Positions 51,453 through 61,317 are shown, counted from the stretch's first letter. The stretch is DNA of 64,000 bases from DASVCS01 sp036381495 (GCA_036381495.1 DASVCS010000015.1:1-64000), one strand, 5' to 3'. Made by a program: numbers and translations. The notes: generated by a model from the letters alone, not told the origin.

Positions 51453-52517
51453 ATGTCGCGGAAGCTGTGGATCGCACTCGTGGTCGTGGTGCTCGTCGCC
51501 GGGGCGACACTGACGTGTTCACCGACGTACGTGGTCCGCGCGGGGATCGAGGAGGCGCGAATCCTGAGCCGGCGCGAGCCGATCACCGAGGTGGTGGCGG
51601 ATCCGGACACGAGCGAGCCGATCCGGCGCAAGCTCGAGATGGTGGTGGAGGCGCGGACGTTCGCGCATCGCGTGCTCGATCTGGACGTCGGCGACAGCTA
51701 CACGACGTACTCGTGGGTGGACCGGGACACGCTGGCGCTGGTGCTCTCCGCGGCGCGCCAGGACCGTTTCGAGCCGGTCACCTGGTGGTTCCCGATCGTC
51801 GGTCACATCCCGTACAAGGGGTTCTTCAGCCTTGCCGAGGCGCGCGAAGCCGCGCGCGAGTTGGAGGAGGAGGGCTACGACACCTACATCCGCCCGACCG
51901 GCGCCTTCAGCACGCTCGGCTGGTTCAACGACCCATTGCTCTCGACCATTCTCCGCTACAACGACGTCTCGCTGGTCTCGACGGTCATCCACGAGCTGAC
52001 GCACAACACGCTCTTCGTGCCGAGTCGGGTCTCGTTCAACGAGAGCTTCGCGAGCTTCGTCGGGGATCGTGGCGCGATCGCCTATTTTTGTGCGCTCGAG
52101 GGCGAGGACGGCGAGCGGTGCCGGGAGGCGCGGGCGGATTGGTCGGATAACCTGATCTTCGGCGCGTTCCTGCAAGAGCTGATCGCGGAGCTGGAAGCCG
52201 TGTACGCGCGCACGGACCTTCCGCTCAGCGAGCGCCTCGCGCGCCGGGAAGAGGTCTTCGCGCGCGCGAAGGCTCGCTTCGTCCGCGAGGTCCAGCCGCG
52301 GCTCTCCGTGCCCGGCTACCGCGGGTTCCCGCGCGTTCCGCTCAACAACGCGCGGCTCATCGCCTGGCGCATCTACTACGACCGCCTGCATCTCTTCGAG
52401 GCCGTCTACCAGCGCTACGCGCCCGACCTGCCCGCCGCGGTGCGCGCGATCCGCGAGGCCGCCGCCGCCCGGCCCGAGGACCCCTTCGGCGCCATCGCCC
52501 GGCTGGCCTCGGAGTAG
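51453..52517 (+). CDS. PF10023-type predicted aminopeptidase lipoprotein
   Basis: A 354-residue protein. A lipoprotein signal (LVAGATLTCS) is followed directly by TYVVRAGIEEARILSRREPI, the conserved start of this family. Later marks are WWFPIVGHIPYKGFF and the zinc motif HELTH in VSTVIHELTHNTLFVPSRVSFNESFASFVGDRG. The C-terminal helical part contains LNNARLIAWRIYYDRLHLFE. The family is annotated as predicted aminopeptidases; substrate and role are not established. The ATG at 51453 was chosen for the lipoprotein signal and GGGAGATCG before it. Confidence 0.85.
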   Translation: MSRKLWIALVVVVLVAGATLTCSPTYVVRAGIEEARILSRREPITEVVADPDTSEPIRRKLEMVVEARTFAHRVLDLDVGDSYTTYSWVDRDTLALVLSAARQDRFEPVTWWFPIVGHIPYKGFFSLAEAREAARELEEEGYDTYIRPTGAFSTLGWFNDPLLSTILRYNDVSLVSTVIHELTHNTLFVPSRVSFNESFASFVGDRGAIAYFCALEGEDGERCREARADWSDNLIFGAFLQELIAELEAVYARTDLPLSERLARREEVFARAKARFVREVQPRLSVPGYRGFPRVPLNNARLIAWRIYYDRLHLFEAVYQRYAPDLPAAVRAIREAAAARPEDPFGAIARLASE

Positions 52518-52520
52518 GCC

Positions 52521-52537
52521 GGGCGCCGAAGGCGCCC
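52521..52537 (+). terminator. Hairpin after the aminopeptidase gene
   Basis: A perfect 7-bp stem (GGGCGCC with GGCGCCC) and a GAA loop starting 4 bases after the stop. A C-rich stretch follows with no T-run. Confidence 0.45.
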
Positions 52538-52553
52538 CGACCGGACGCCCCCC

Positions 52554-52582
52554 TGTCACTGGCACGCACACGCCACTATAGT
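52554..52582 (+). promoter_or_regulatory. leuS promoter
   Basis: TGTCAC (52554-52559), a 17-bp spacer and TATAGT (52577-52582), inside the palindrome CACTATAGTG. It lies 54 bases before the leuS start. The -35 is imperfect but the -10 is good. Confidence 0.5.
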
Positions 52583-52635
52583 GTACGTTTCCGCGCAGTT
52601 TCCGAGACCGGCGAATCCATGACGCAAGACGTGCG

Positions 52636-55260
52636 ATGAGTGACGGCAACCACGAGACGTACACCCCGGCCGCGATCGAGGAGAAGTGGCAGCGGCTCTG
52701 GGAGGAGCGGGGGACCAACACCTACGGGGATGAGGCGCTCGCCGCGGCCGACCGCCCGTTCTACAACCTGATGATGTTCCCCTACCCCTCCGCGGAGGGG
52801 CTGCACGTCGGGAACATCTACGCCTTCACGGGCGCCGATGTCTACGGCCGGTTCCGGCGGCTCCAGGGCGACGCCGTCTTCGAGCCGATCGGCTTCGACG
52901 CGTTCGGCATCCACTCGGAGAACTACGCGCTCAAGGTCGGCACCCACCCGATGGAGCTGATCCCGAAGAACATCGCGAACTTCACGCGGCAGCTCCGGCG
53001 CACGGGCGCGATGTACGACTGGAACCACACCGTCGACACGACCGACCCGCGCTACTACCGGTGGACGCAGTGGCTCTTCCTCCAGCTCTACAAGGCCGGG
53101 CTGGCCGAGAAGCGCGAGGCGCCCGTCAACTGGTGCCCGGGGTGTCACACGGTCCTCGCGAACGAGCAGGTCATTGCGGGCGAGTGCGAGCGGTGCGGCA
53201 CGGCCGTCGAGCAGCGCTACCTCTCGCAGTGGTTCTTCCGGATCACCGATTACGCCCAGCGCCTGCTCGATGACCTCTCCTGGATCGACTGGTCGGAGAC
53301 GACGAAGAAGGCGCAGGAGAACTGGATCGGCCGGAGTGAAGGCGCCGAGTTGCGCTTCCCCATCGCGCGGCGCCGCGTGGCCGAGGACCGGCACGAGCCC
53401 GCCCGGCTCCACGCCGAACCGCCCGTGATCCGCGTGTTCACGACCCGGCCGGACACCGTCTTCGGCGCGACGTTCATGGTGCTCGCGCCCGAGCACCCGC
53501 TGGTCGACGCGCTGACGAGCGACGACCAGCGCGCGGCCGTCGAGGCGTACCGCGCGCGGATCGCGACCATGGACGTCGTCGCCCGCAAGAAGACGGACAA
53601 GGAGAAGACCGGTGTCTTCACCGGCGGCTACTGCATCAACCCGGCGACGGGCGAGGAGATTCCCGTCTGGATCGCGGACTACGTGCTCATGGAGTACGGC
53701 ACGGGCGCGATCATGGCCGTGCCGGGGCACGACGACCGCGACTTCGAGTTCGCGACCAAGTTCGCGCTCCCGATCCGCCGCGTGGTGGCGGAGGCGGCGG
53801 ACCCCGAGGCCATGCCCGGCGCGCCGGGCGCCCGCGAAGACGGAACCCCAGCGGTATCGGAAGCGGAGGCGCTGGCCCGATCCGCGGCCGAGCCGCTCAC
53901 CGAAGCGTACACCGGCCCCGGCGTGCTCGTGAACTCCGACCGCTTCAACGGCATGCGCTGGGATGAGGCGAAGCGCGCGATCACCGACTGGCTTGCCGAG
54001 CGCGGTCTGGCCGAGCCACGGGTCAACTACCGGCTCCACGACTGGTGCATCTCGCGCCAGCGCTACTGGGGGCCGCCGATCCCGATCCTCTACTGCGACC
54101 GCTGCGGCACGGTCCCCGTCCCGGAGGCGGACCTCCCGGTCGTGCTGCCGTATGTCGAAGACTACAAGCCCGACGAGAGCGGCGTGAGCCCGCTCGCCCG
54201 GGTCGAGGAATGGTACCGCGTCCCCTGCCCGGAGTGCGGCGGCGAGGCGCGGCGCGAGACGGACGTGAGCGACACGTTCCTGGACAGCGCGTGGTACTTC
54301 CTGCGCTACCCGTCGGCCGGCCGCGACGACGTCGCGTTCGACCGCGCGCTCACGAAGAAATGGCTCCCCGTCGACATGTACATCGGCGGCGAGGAGCACG
54401 CGGTGCTGCACCTGCTGTACAGCCGCTTCATCACGATGGTGCTGCACGACCTCGGCCACATCGACTTCGAGGAGCCGTACGTCCGGTTCCGCAAGCACGG
54501 GCTCATCATCAAGGACGGCGCGAAGATGTCGAAGAGCCGGGGCAACGTGGTGGTCCCCGACGAGTACATCGAGCGCTTTGGCGCGGACGCGTTCCGCACC
54601 TACCTGATGTTCCTCGGTCCGTACCAGGAAGGCGGCGATTTCCGTGACCAGGGACTCCAGGGTCCGTACGGGTTCCTGAGCCGGCTGTGGGACTGCGTCG
54701 TCCCCGTCGCGATGTTGGGCGATGCGCCGATCGAGGGAGCCCTCGAGCAGAAGCTGCACGCCACGATCCGGAAGGTGACCGAGGACCTGGCCGAGCTGCG
54801 CTACAACACGGCGATTGCCGCGATGATGGAGTACCTGAACGCGGTCCGCGAGGGTGGGCGCCGGGCGAACCGGTCCGAGGTCGAGCCGCTCATCGTGCTG
54901 GTGGCGCCGTTCGCGCCGCACATCGCCGAGGAGCTGTGGCAGCGGCTCGGCCACGAGCGGAGCATCTTCGAGCGCCCGACCGAGGGCGAAGCCGCCGCGA
55001 GGCCGGCGGGTTGGCGCTCCGTCGCCGGCGGCAACTGGCCGGTCTTCGATCCGGAGAAGGCGACGGTCGACGTCGTCGAGTTCGTCGTGCAGGTGAACGG
55101 GAAGGTGCGCGCGCGGATCCCGGTCGAGCGCGGGATCCGCGAAGACGAGGCGCGCGCCGCGGCGCTGGCGGACGAGAACGTGCGCCGCTTCGTGAACGGC
55201 AACCAGGTCCGGAAGGTGATCTTCGTGCCGGACCGGCTGATCAACCTGGTAGTGGCGTAG
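52636..55260 (+). CDS. leuS: Leucyl-tRNA synthetase
   Basis: An 874-residue class I synthetase that charges tRNA-Leu with leucine. The HIGH-type motif is LHVGNIYAFTGADVYGRFRR, near the N-terminus. A zinc-like segment CPGCHTVLANEQVIAGECERCGTAVE follows, then the editing (CP1) domain with TRPDTVFGATFMVLAPEHP and the hydrolytic VPGHDDRDFEFA. The catalytic loop is KMSKSRGNVVVPDEYI, and the anticodon-binding and C-terminal domains complete it. The length is normal for a bacterial LeuS. The start at ATG 52636 fits the family N-terminus (YTPAAIEEKWQRLWEE). Confidence 0.97.
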   Translation: MSDGNHETYTPAAIEEKWQRLWEERGTNTYGDEALAAADRPFYNLMMFPYPSAEGLHVGNIYAFTGADVYGRFRRLQGDAVFEPIGFDAFGIHSENYALKVGTHPMELIPKNIANFTRQLRRTGAMYDWNHTVDTTDPRYYRWTQWLFLQLYKAGLAEKREAPVNWCPGCHTVLANEQVIAGECERCGTAVEQRYLSQWFFRITDYAQRLLDDLSWIDWSETTKKAQENWIGRSEGAELRFPIARRRVAEDRHEPARLHAEPPVIRVFTTRPDTVFGATFMVLAPEHPLVDALTSDDQRAAVEAYRARIATMDVVARKKTDKEKTGVFTGGYCINPATGEEIPVWIADYVLMEYGTGAIMAVPGHDDRDFEFATKFALPIRRVVAEAADPEAMPGAPGAREDGTPAVSEAEALARSAAEPLTEAYTGPGVLVNSDRFNGMRWDEAKRAITDWLAERGLAEPRVNYRLHDWCISRQRYWGPPIPILYCDRCGTVPVPEADLPVVLPYVEDYKPDESGVSPLARVEEWYRVPCPECGGEARRETDVSDTFLDSAWYFLRYPSAGRDDVAFDRALTKKWLPVDMYIGGEEHAVLHLLYSRFITMVLHDLGHIDFEEPYVRFRKHGLIIKDGAKMSKSRGNVVVPDEYIERFGADAFRTYLMFLGPYQEGGDFRDQGLQGPYGFLSRLWDCVVPVAMLGDAPIEGALEQKLHATIRKVTEDLAELRYNTAIAAMMEYLNAVREGGRRANRSEVEPLIVLVAPFAPHIAEELWQRLGHERSIFERPTEGEAAARPAGWRSVAGGNWPVFDPEKATVDVVEFVVQVNGKVRARIPVERGIREDEARAAALADENVRRFVNGNQVRKVIFVPDRLINLVVA

Positions 55261-55348
55261 GCGGGTCCGCCCAGGGGACCGAACCTGGCATACCCTTTGC
55301 CATGGTGGCCGCTCCACGTCGGCGACCACCACGCACGGGGCTGTTCGC

Positions 55349-57907
55349 ATGCCGGACGAGATCGAGCCCGGGGGGCTCTCGGCAGGCGGGGCCGAGGATC
55401 GGTTCCGACGGATCGCCGAGAACGTGCGCGAGATCCTGTGGATCCTGGACGCCGACGGCTCCCGGATCCGCTATGCCAACCCCGCATTCGAAAGGATCAC
55501 GGGCCGCTCCGTCGAGGAGATAACCGGCGACCGGGCCAGGTCGTGGCACGAGATCGTCCATCCGGACGACCGCGCCCGGATCGACGAGACCGACTTTTCC
55601 CGTGCACAGGATGTCGAGTTCCGGATCGTGCGCCCGGACGGCGAGGTTCGCTGGCTCTGGGTACGCGATGTCCCGATCCGCGATGCGCGCGGCAACGTCC
55701 AGCAGATCATCGGCGTCGCGCAGGACATCACGCAACGCAAGCGAGCCGAGCAGTCGCTCGAGAAGACGCTGGCGCTGCTGCACGCTACACTGGACGCCAC
55801 AGCGGACGGCATCCTCGCCCTGGACCTCGAGGGGCGGATCTCGATGTTCAACCGCCGCTTCGTCGACCTCTGGAAGATCCCGGATTTCATCGCCATCGAG
55901 GCCGGCAACGAGCAGGCCCTCTGGACGTACCTCCGGGATCAGCTCGAGGACCCGGACGCCTTCATGGCCGGGATGAATCGGGTCAAGGACCGCCTGCGAA
56001 CCAGCAGCTTCGACATTCTCGAATTCAAGGATGGCCGCGTCTTCGACCGATGCTCGTATCCGGAGTGGATCGGCGACCAGGTCGTCGGCCGGGTCTGGAG
56101 CTTTCGGGACACCACCAAGCGGACCCACGCGGAGCGGGCGTTACGCCACAAGACGCGGCGGCTCGAAACCCAGAACGCGGTGCTGTTGCGCATTACGCGG
56201 TCACCTGTCACCGACCGCCAATCCGCGTTCGAGCACATCACCGAGGCGGCGTCGGACGTGCTCGAGACGGAGCGCGTCGGGATCTGGCTCTTCGATGAGG
56301 CGCGTCGGGAGATCCGTTTGTGGGAGCTGTTCCAGCGTAGCGACCGCAGGCACTCTTCGGGGACCGTACTCCAGCGCGACCAGGCGCCCGCGTACTTCCG
56401 CGCGATCGAGGAGGAGCGCACCGTGGCCGCCAATGACGTGGCCGCGGATCCCCGGACCCACGAACTGCTGGAATCCTACTGTGGGCCGCTCGGCATCACG
56501 TCGATGCTGGACGCACCGATCCGCGCCGGTGGCACGCTCATCGGGATCATCTGCTTCGAGCACGTCGGCGCCCCGCGGCGCTGGACCATCGAGGACCAGA
56601 GCTTCGCCGGATCCGTCGCGGACCTCGTTTCGATCACGGTCGAGGCCGCGGACCGCCAGGAAGCCCAAAGACGCGTGCGCGTGCTCGCACGCGCCGGCAC
56701 CGTCCTCGCGTCGTCGCTCGATTACCACACCACGCTCTCGAACGTAGCCCAACTCACGATCCAGGCGATCGCCGACTGGTGCGTGATCGACATCGTCGAA
56801 GACGGCAAGATCCGCCGCGTGACCTCGGCCCACCGCGAAGGAGCGAAGGCCGACCTCATGCGCGAGCTACGGCGCGACTACCCGCTCGAGTGGGACTCGC
56901 CCCAGCCGGGCGCCATCGCGCTGCGCACCGGCGAGCCTCAACTCGCCCCGGATGTCACCGAGGCCGTGATGCGCGAGCACACACACGATGCGCGCCATCG
57001 GGAGCTGATCCGCCGCCTCGGCATCCACTCCTACATGGCCGTGCCACTCACGGCGCGCGAGCGCACCCTCGGCGTCATCACGTTCGCATCCGCCGAGCGC
57101 AGCTACGACGCCAACGACCTCGCGTTCGCCCAGGACATCGCCACCCGCGCCGCCGTGGCGATCGACAACGCCCGCCTGTACGAGCGGGCACAGGAGGCCA
57201 ACAAGGCGAAATCCGACTTCCTCGCCGTCATGAGTCACGAACTCCGGACCCCGCTCACCGCGATCATCGGCTACGCCGACCTGCTGGACGCGGGCGTCGC
57301 CGGGAAGATCAACGCCGAGCAGCGGCGCCACATCGAGCGGATCCGGCTCCGCTCCCTGGACCTGCTCCGCGCCCTCGAGGAAATCCTCACGTTTTCCCGT
57401 ACCGAGACCGGGCGCGAACAACGGCACATCGAAACCGTCGACCTCGCCGACCTGGTCCGCGAGGTCGCCGCGATCGCCCGCCCGCTCGCCGATGAGCGAG
57501 GTCTCTCCTTCGAGCTCGACGCGCCCGACCAGCCGACGCCCTTCTCCACCGATCCCGGGAAACTGAAGCACATCCTGCTGAACCTGCTCTCGAACGCGGT
57601 CAAGTTCACCGAGCGCGGCGGCGTCGAGCTGGAAGCGAAGAAGGAGGACGGCAGCGCCGTCTTCCACGTGCGGGATACCGGCCGGGGCATCGCGCACGCG
57701 AACCGGGAACGCATCTTCGAGCCGTTCGTGCAGGCCGAAGCCGCCACGACGCGGGAGACGGGGGGGACCGGGCTCGGCCTCGCCGTCGTCCGCCGCCTCG
57801 CGCGGCTCCTGGGAGGCGAGGTCTACGTCGACAGCACGCCCGGCAAGGGGAGCACCTTCACGGTCCGGCTGCCGGCGGCACCCGATGGCGCGCCCAGCGC
57901 CCGCTGA
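55349..57907 (+). CDS. PAS/GAF multi-domain sensor histidine kinase, soluble
   Basis: An 852-residue kinase with no membrane helix. Domains in order: PAS (about 17-135, ENVREILWILDADGSRIRYAN with PAC DVEFRIVRPDGEVRWLW), a second PAS (about 145-255), GAF (about 285-430), a second GAF (about 460-600, RVLARAGTVLASSLDYHTTL), HisKA with His630 in LAVMSHELRTPLTAIIGYADLL, and the ATPase domain (NLLSNAVKFTERGG, DTGRGIA, GGTGLGLAVVRRLARLLGG). It is not joined to a response regulator gene here. It starts 89 bases after leuS. Confidence 0.92.
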   Translation: MPDEIEPGGLSAGGAEDRFRRIAENVREILWILDADGSRIRYANPAFERITGRSVEEITGDRARSWHEIVHPDDRARIDETDFSRAQDVEFRIVRPDGEVRWLWVRDVPIRDARGNVQQIIGVAQDITQRKRAEQSLEKTLALLHATLDATADGILALDLEGRISMFNRRFVDLWKIPDFIAIEAGNEQALWTYLRDQLEDPDAFMAGMNRVKDRLRTSSFDILEFKDGRVFDRCSYPEWIGDQVVGRVWSFRDTTKRTHAERALRHKTRRLETQNAVLLRITRSPVTDRQSAFEHITEAASDVLETERVGIWLFDEARREIRLWELFQRSDRRHSSGTVLQRDQAPAYFRAIEEERTVAANDVAADPRTHELLESYCGPLGITSMLDAPIRAGGTLIGIICFEHVGAPRRWTIEDQSFAGSVADLVSITVEAADRQEAQRRVRVLARAGTVLASSLDYHTTLSNVAQLTIQAIADWCVIDIVEDGKIRRVTSAHREGAKADLMRELRRDYPLEWDSPQPGAIALRTGEPQLAPDVTEAVMREHTHDARHRELIRRLGIHSYMAVPLTARERTLGVITFASAERSYDANDLAFAQDIATRAAVAIDNARLYERAQEANKAKSDFLAVMSHELRTPLTAIIGYADLLDAGVAGKINAEQRRHIERIRLRSLDLLRALEEILTFSRTETGREQRHIETVDLADLVREVAAIARPLADERGLSFELDAPDQPTPFSTDPGKLKHILLNLLSNAVKFTERGGVELEAKKEDGSAVFHVRDTGRGIAHANRERIFEPFVQAEAATTRETGGTGLGLAVVRRLARLLGGEVYVDSTPGKGSTFTVRLPAAPDGAPSAR

Positions 57908-58085
57908 CCTCGCCGGCGCGCTTCACTCGCGTCACGGCGGCGGCGCAGACAGTCCGCTCCCGTCCTCTGCTCGGCGACATCGATGATCTGACCCGCGTGC
58001 CTCGCGAAGCGCTCGACGGCGTGGCAGAGGACTTCCACCACGCTCACCTCGGGGCCCTTGGATCCCTCGGCGCTCGATCGGCCGT

Positions 58086-60188
58086 TCAGCGTGATGCGCG
58101 CCCGATGACGCCCCGGGGGAACATGTTGTTCCCTCGATCGTCATCCGGGAGCACGTGGTCCGGGTCGAGGGTGGCGGTACGGATCCGCTGCGTTCCCGGT
58201 ACCACGATGTCGAAGCTATGGTGTTGCATCCAGGTCGCGACCGGCACCCGGACGCGTGTCGTCGCGCCGTCCACGTACGTCACCTCGAGCGTCGCGGGCA
58301 GGACCAGCTTGCCGAGGTTGGCCACCGTGACGACCGCGCCGTTCCGGGGATCGCCGTCGACGTACGCGATGCCCGTCACCGCCTGGTCGAACGTCCAGTT
58401 GTTTTCGAACCAGCCGCGCCAGAACCACGAGAGGTCCTCTCCCGCCGCGCTGTTCATCGCGCGGAAGAAGTCGTCGGGCGAGGGATGCTTGAAGGCCCAG
58501 GCAGCGATGTAGCGGCGGAACGCGGGGTCGAAGCGTTCGGGGCCGAGGATCTGCTCGCGTAGCAGGACCAGGCCGAGCGCGGCCTTGAAGTACGTCACCG
58601 GGTGGCGGTACTTCTCCGCGATCAGGTCGGGACGGGTCCGGATCGGCGGTGCGGCCGGGTCGTCGAGCACGGGCAGGATCTCATCGACGGGGTTGCCGCC
58701 GCCCGGTGCATACTCACCATCGCGCTTGGGAGCATACTCGCCGCCGTTGAACTCGTCGCTGGCGTAAATGTCGATGAACGTGTTGAAGCCCTCATCCATC
58801 CAGGCGGCGCGGCGCTCGTTCGAGCCGACGACCATCGGGAACCAGGTGTGGCCGATCTCGTGCGCGGTCAGGCTGAACAGATCCTGGCCTCGCGAGCGGT
58901 ACGAGTCGAACACGATGCCGGGGTACTCCATCCCGCCGGCAATGCCGGCCTCCGCTACAGCCACAGGGTAGGGATACGGATACCATTGCTCCGAAAAGAT
59001 CTCGGTCGAGTACTTGAGGTACTCGGTCGAGCGACCCCAGGCATCGGCGCCCGCGCTCTCGACCGGGTAGGCCGACATCGCCAGCGCCGTCCGCCCACCC
59101 GGGAGATTGATCCGCGCGGCATCCCAGATGTATGCCGCGGAGGCGCCGAAGGCGACGTCGCGCGTGCGCTCCATCCGGAAATGCCAGGTCAGTTCGCCGC
59201 TCCGTACCGGTCGCGTTGCGGGGTCGCGGACCTCATCGGGTGCGATGATCATCACCGTCGTATCGCTCATCCGCGCCGCGGCCAGCCGCGCACGCTCGGC
59301 TGCCGTGAGCACCTCCTCCGGGTTCACCAGTTCGCCCGAGCCGACGACGATCATGTTCCAGGGAACCGTGATGAAGTAGTCGAAGTCACCGTACTCGAGA
59401 TAGAACTCGTTGTTGAGGAAGGGGAGCGTGTCCCAGCCGTGCAGATCGTCGTAGACGCAGAGGCGCGGGTACCACTGCGCGATCTCGAAGATGTCGCCGT
59501 TGCGGCTGTGGAACCAGTCGGTGCGCCCACCGAAGCTGCCGGGGATGACGTAGCTGTAGGCAATGTGCACGCGCACCGTGCCGCCGGCCGGCGGCAGCGG
59601 TCGCGGCAGGTCGATGCGCATGCGCGTGTCCGAGATCACGTACGGCGTCGCGCGCGGCGCGCCATCCACCTCGACGCGGACCGACTCGATCCGGTAGCCA
59701 TCGGTGTGCTCCGTCACCGCTGGCATCCCGTCCGCGCTGAAATTTGCGCGCGCGTCGGAACGATAACGGTTCTGGTCGAGCTGCAACCACAGCACGGCGA
59801 GCGTGTCCGGGCTGTTGTTGGTGTACGTCACCACCTCGGTGGCGGTCAGCGTCTTCGCTGCGGGGTCGAGCCGTGCGTGGATCTCGTAGTCCGCGCGGTT
59901 CTGCCAGTAGTCGGGGCCGGGCAGCCCATCGGCGGAGCGATACCGGCTGACCGGATGTGCGTAGCGAAACGGCGCGAAGGTCTCGAGCGGATCGAAGGTC
60001 CCGGGCGCGGCCCGAACAGGCGACGCTTTGCGTGCTCCGGCCGCGTGCGCCTCGTCCCGCGGGTCGAGCCCTCTCCGCGCAGTGGCGGCGTGCCCCGGAT
60101 CGGACCCTTGCGCGGCCACAGGCGTGCCGGCGGCCGAGGTGAACAGCAGCAGACCCGCCGCGAATGTAATCGTGTGCAGCTTCATCAT
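58086..60188 (-). CDS. M1-family zinc metallopeptidase, secreted
   Basis: A 700-residue exported aminopeptidase-like enzyme with a signal peptide (AAGTPVAAQ). Key motifs are GGMEYPG, the substrate-anchoring sequence, and the zinc motif HEIGHTWFPMVVGSNERRAAWMDEGFNTF with HExxH and the downstream Glu. The first 200 residues are beta-rich as in M1 N-domains (YEIHARLDPAAKTLTATEVVTYTNNSPDTLAVLWLQL, in pieces). It matches the gluzincin set common in Gemmatimonadota and Bacteroidota and probably trims peptides in the periplasm. No ribosome binding site is apparent; the start may be the first or second ATG. Confidence 0.93.
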   Translation of the reverse strand: MMKLHTITFAAGLLLFTSAAGTPVAAQGSDPGHAATARRGLDPRDEAHAAGARKASPVRAAPGTFDPLETFAPFRYAHPVSRYRSADGLPGPDYWQNRADYEIHARLDPAAKTLTATEVVTYTNNSPDTLAVLWLQLDQNRYRSDARANFSADGMPAVTEHTDGYRIESVRVEVDGAPRATPYVISDTRMRIDLPRPLPPAGGTVRVHIAYSYVIPGSFGGRTDWFHSRNGDIFEIAQWYPRLCVYDDLHGWDTLPFLNNEFYLEYGDFDYFITVPWNMIVVGSGELVNPEEVLTAAERARLAAARMSDTTVMIIAPDEVRDPATRPVRSGELTWHFRMERTRDVAFGASAAYIWDAARINLPGGRTALAMSAYPVESAGADAWGRSTEYLKYSTEIFSEQWYPYPYPVAVAEAGIAGGMEYPGIVFDSYRSRGQDLFSLTAHEIGHTWFPMVVGSNERRAAWMDEGFNTFIDIYASDEFNGGEYAPKRDGEYAPGGGNPVDEILPVLDDPAAPPIRTRPDLIAEKYRHPVTYFKAALGLVLLREQILGPERFDPAFRRYIAAWAFKHPSPDDFFRAMNSAAGEDLSWFWRGWFENNWTFDQAVTGIAYVDGDPRNGAVVTVANLGKLVLPATLEVTYVDGATTRVRVPVATWMQHHSFDIVVPGTQRIRTATLDPDHVLPDDDRGNNMFPRGVIGRASR

Positions 60189-60342
60189 GCCCGTGCCGTG
60201 AACGTGTTTTCAGGAAATCCAGAAAGCGATCGACATCGGATGATGCCCGTCGCGCGGGCGGCAGGCAAGCGCGGCCGAGTTTTCACCCGTGGCGCGGGTC
60301 GCGCATCGCGTGGTGGTCCGCCGGTACGACGGCGGTCGGGCC

Positions 60343-60439
60343 TCTACGGCGGTCCACCCGCGGGTTCGGATCCGCGTGGCCGCCCGCCGCGCCCGGTTTG
60401 CGGGCGCAGGCCTCCGGAGTGACGCGACAACCGCTCTAA
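60343..60439. repeat. AGAGCGGTTG-ended mini-element, copy C
   Basis: A 97-bp copy: TCTACGGCGGTCCACCCGCG at the left, the core GGGTTCGGATCCGCGTGGCCGC shared with copy A but for one base, and GACGCGACAACCGCTCTAAG at the right. The right end contains the stop codon of the DoxX-like gene (60438-60436). It fills part of the 247-base gap between the M1 peptidase start and that stop. Confidence 0.78.
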
Positions 60440-61317
60440 GACCGCCCACGCCCGGGGAAGCGCCCTTCATCGGTCCGCGATCGCGGCGACTCCGGCCGGC
60501 ATCTCTTCTCCGCGCTCCGGATCGGCTCGTCCGCTTGGCGACCCCGATCGTCGCCGGCATAGCCCGCCAGGACGAACGCGATACCGGAGACCGCCAGCGC
60601 TTCGAAGACGGCGATACCATCGCTCACGCTGGTGAACGTTCGGGGCAGGTGCACGATCCAGAACCACGAGAACACCATCACGCCCGACAGGAACGCCGCG
60701 AGGCGCGCCGTCCACGGGACGAGCAGACCGGCCCCGCCGGCCAGGAGCGCGGCACCCGCGAAATACGTCCAGAACACGGCGTCGCCGGGGAACCAACCCG
60801 GGATCAGCGAGGCGACGAACTCGGTGAAGATGTAGTGCTGGAAGCCGGTGATGATCATGAAGATCCCGAGCGTGACCCGCCCCAGCACGATGAACTCGGC
60901 TCGGCGGTTCATGAAGCTCCGGAGCCGGGCGGCGCCACCGGCCTTCACCGCCGGCAGCGTGGACGCGACCGCCCAGGCGCCGCCGAAGAAGGTGAGCGCC
61001 TTGCCCGCGCGCGTCCACGTCCCGCCGAGAAACGAGTCCGCCGCGACGACCGGTACGTTCCGGAGCAACGCCCACGCGAAGATCAGCGCGCCGGCGAGGA
61101 TCGCCGCGGGGCGCGCGCCCTTCCGGATCAATACGGCCACGCCGATGCCGATGAAGGCGATCCCGGTCAGGTACGCCCAGACCACGCCGCCGGGGATCGA
61201 AGCGGGCCAGGCGGGGGCGCGTCCCGTGACGAACTCCCGGAAGATGAAATGCTCGATGCCGAGTCCGGTCAGCGCGACGGCGAAGAACGTTCGTCCGACG
61301 GTCGCGAGCTTTGCCAT
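60436..61317 (-). CDS. DoxX-like multi-helix membrane protein
   Basis: A 293-residue protein with about eight hydrophobic helices in two similar halves: FFAVALTGLGIEHFIFREFV, GVVWAYLTGIAFIGIGVAVLI, AAILAGALIFAWALLRNVP in the first; RVTLGIFMIITGFQHYIFTEFVASLIPGWFPGD, WTYFAGAALLAGGAGLLV, LAAFLSGVMVFSWFWIVHLPR in the second. The repeated GxxHxxFxxFV pattern suggests an internal duplication of a DoxX-like unit. The last 40 residues are charged and unrelated, and the stop lies in a repeat element. It is preceded by a lipoprotein gene 43 bases upstream. Function unknown; redox or quinone binding is a guess from the family. Confidence 0.7.
   Translation of the reverse strand: MAKLATVGRTFFAVALTGLGIEHFIFREFVTGRAPAWPASIPGGVVWAYLTGIAFIGIGVAVLIRKGARPAAILAGALIFAWALLRNVPVVAADSFLGGTWTRAGKALTFFGGAWAVASTLPAVKAGGAARLRSFMNRRAEFIVLGRVTLGIFMIITGFQHYIFTEFVASLIPGWFPGDAVFWTYFAGAALLAGGAGLLVPWTARLAAFLSGVMVFSWFWIVHLPRTFTSVSDGIAVFEALAVSGIAFVLAGYAGDDRGRQADEPIRSAEKRCRPESPRSRTDEGRFPGRGRS

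Noticed and set aside
52583..52635. T-box or leader-peptide control of leuS
   Set aside because: The leader is only about 50 bases, with no T-box motif and no run of Leu codons.
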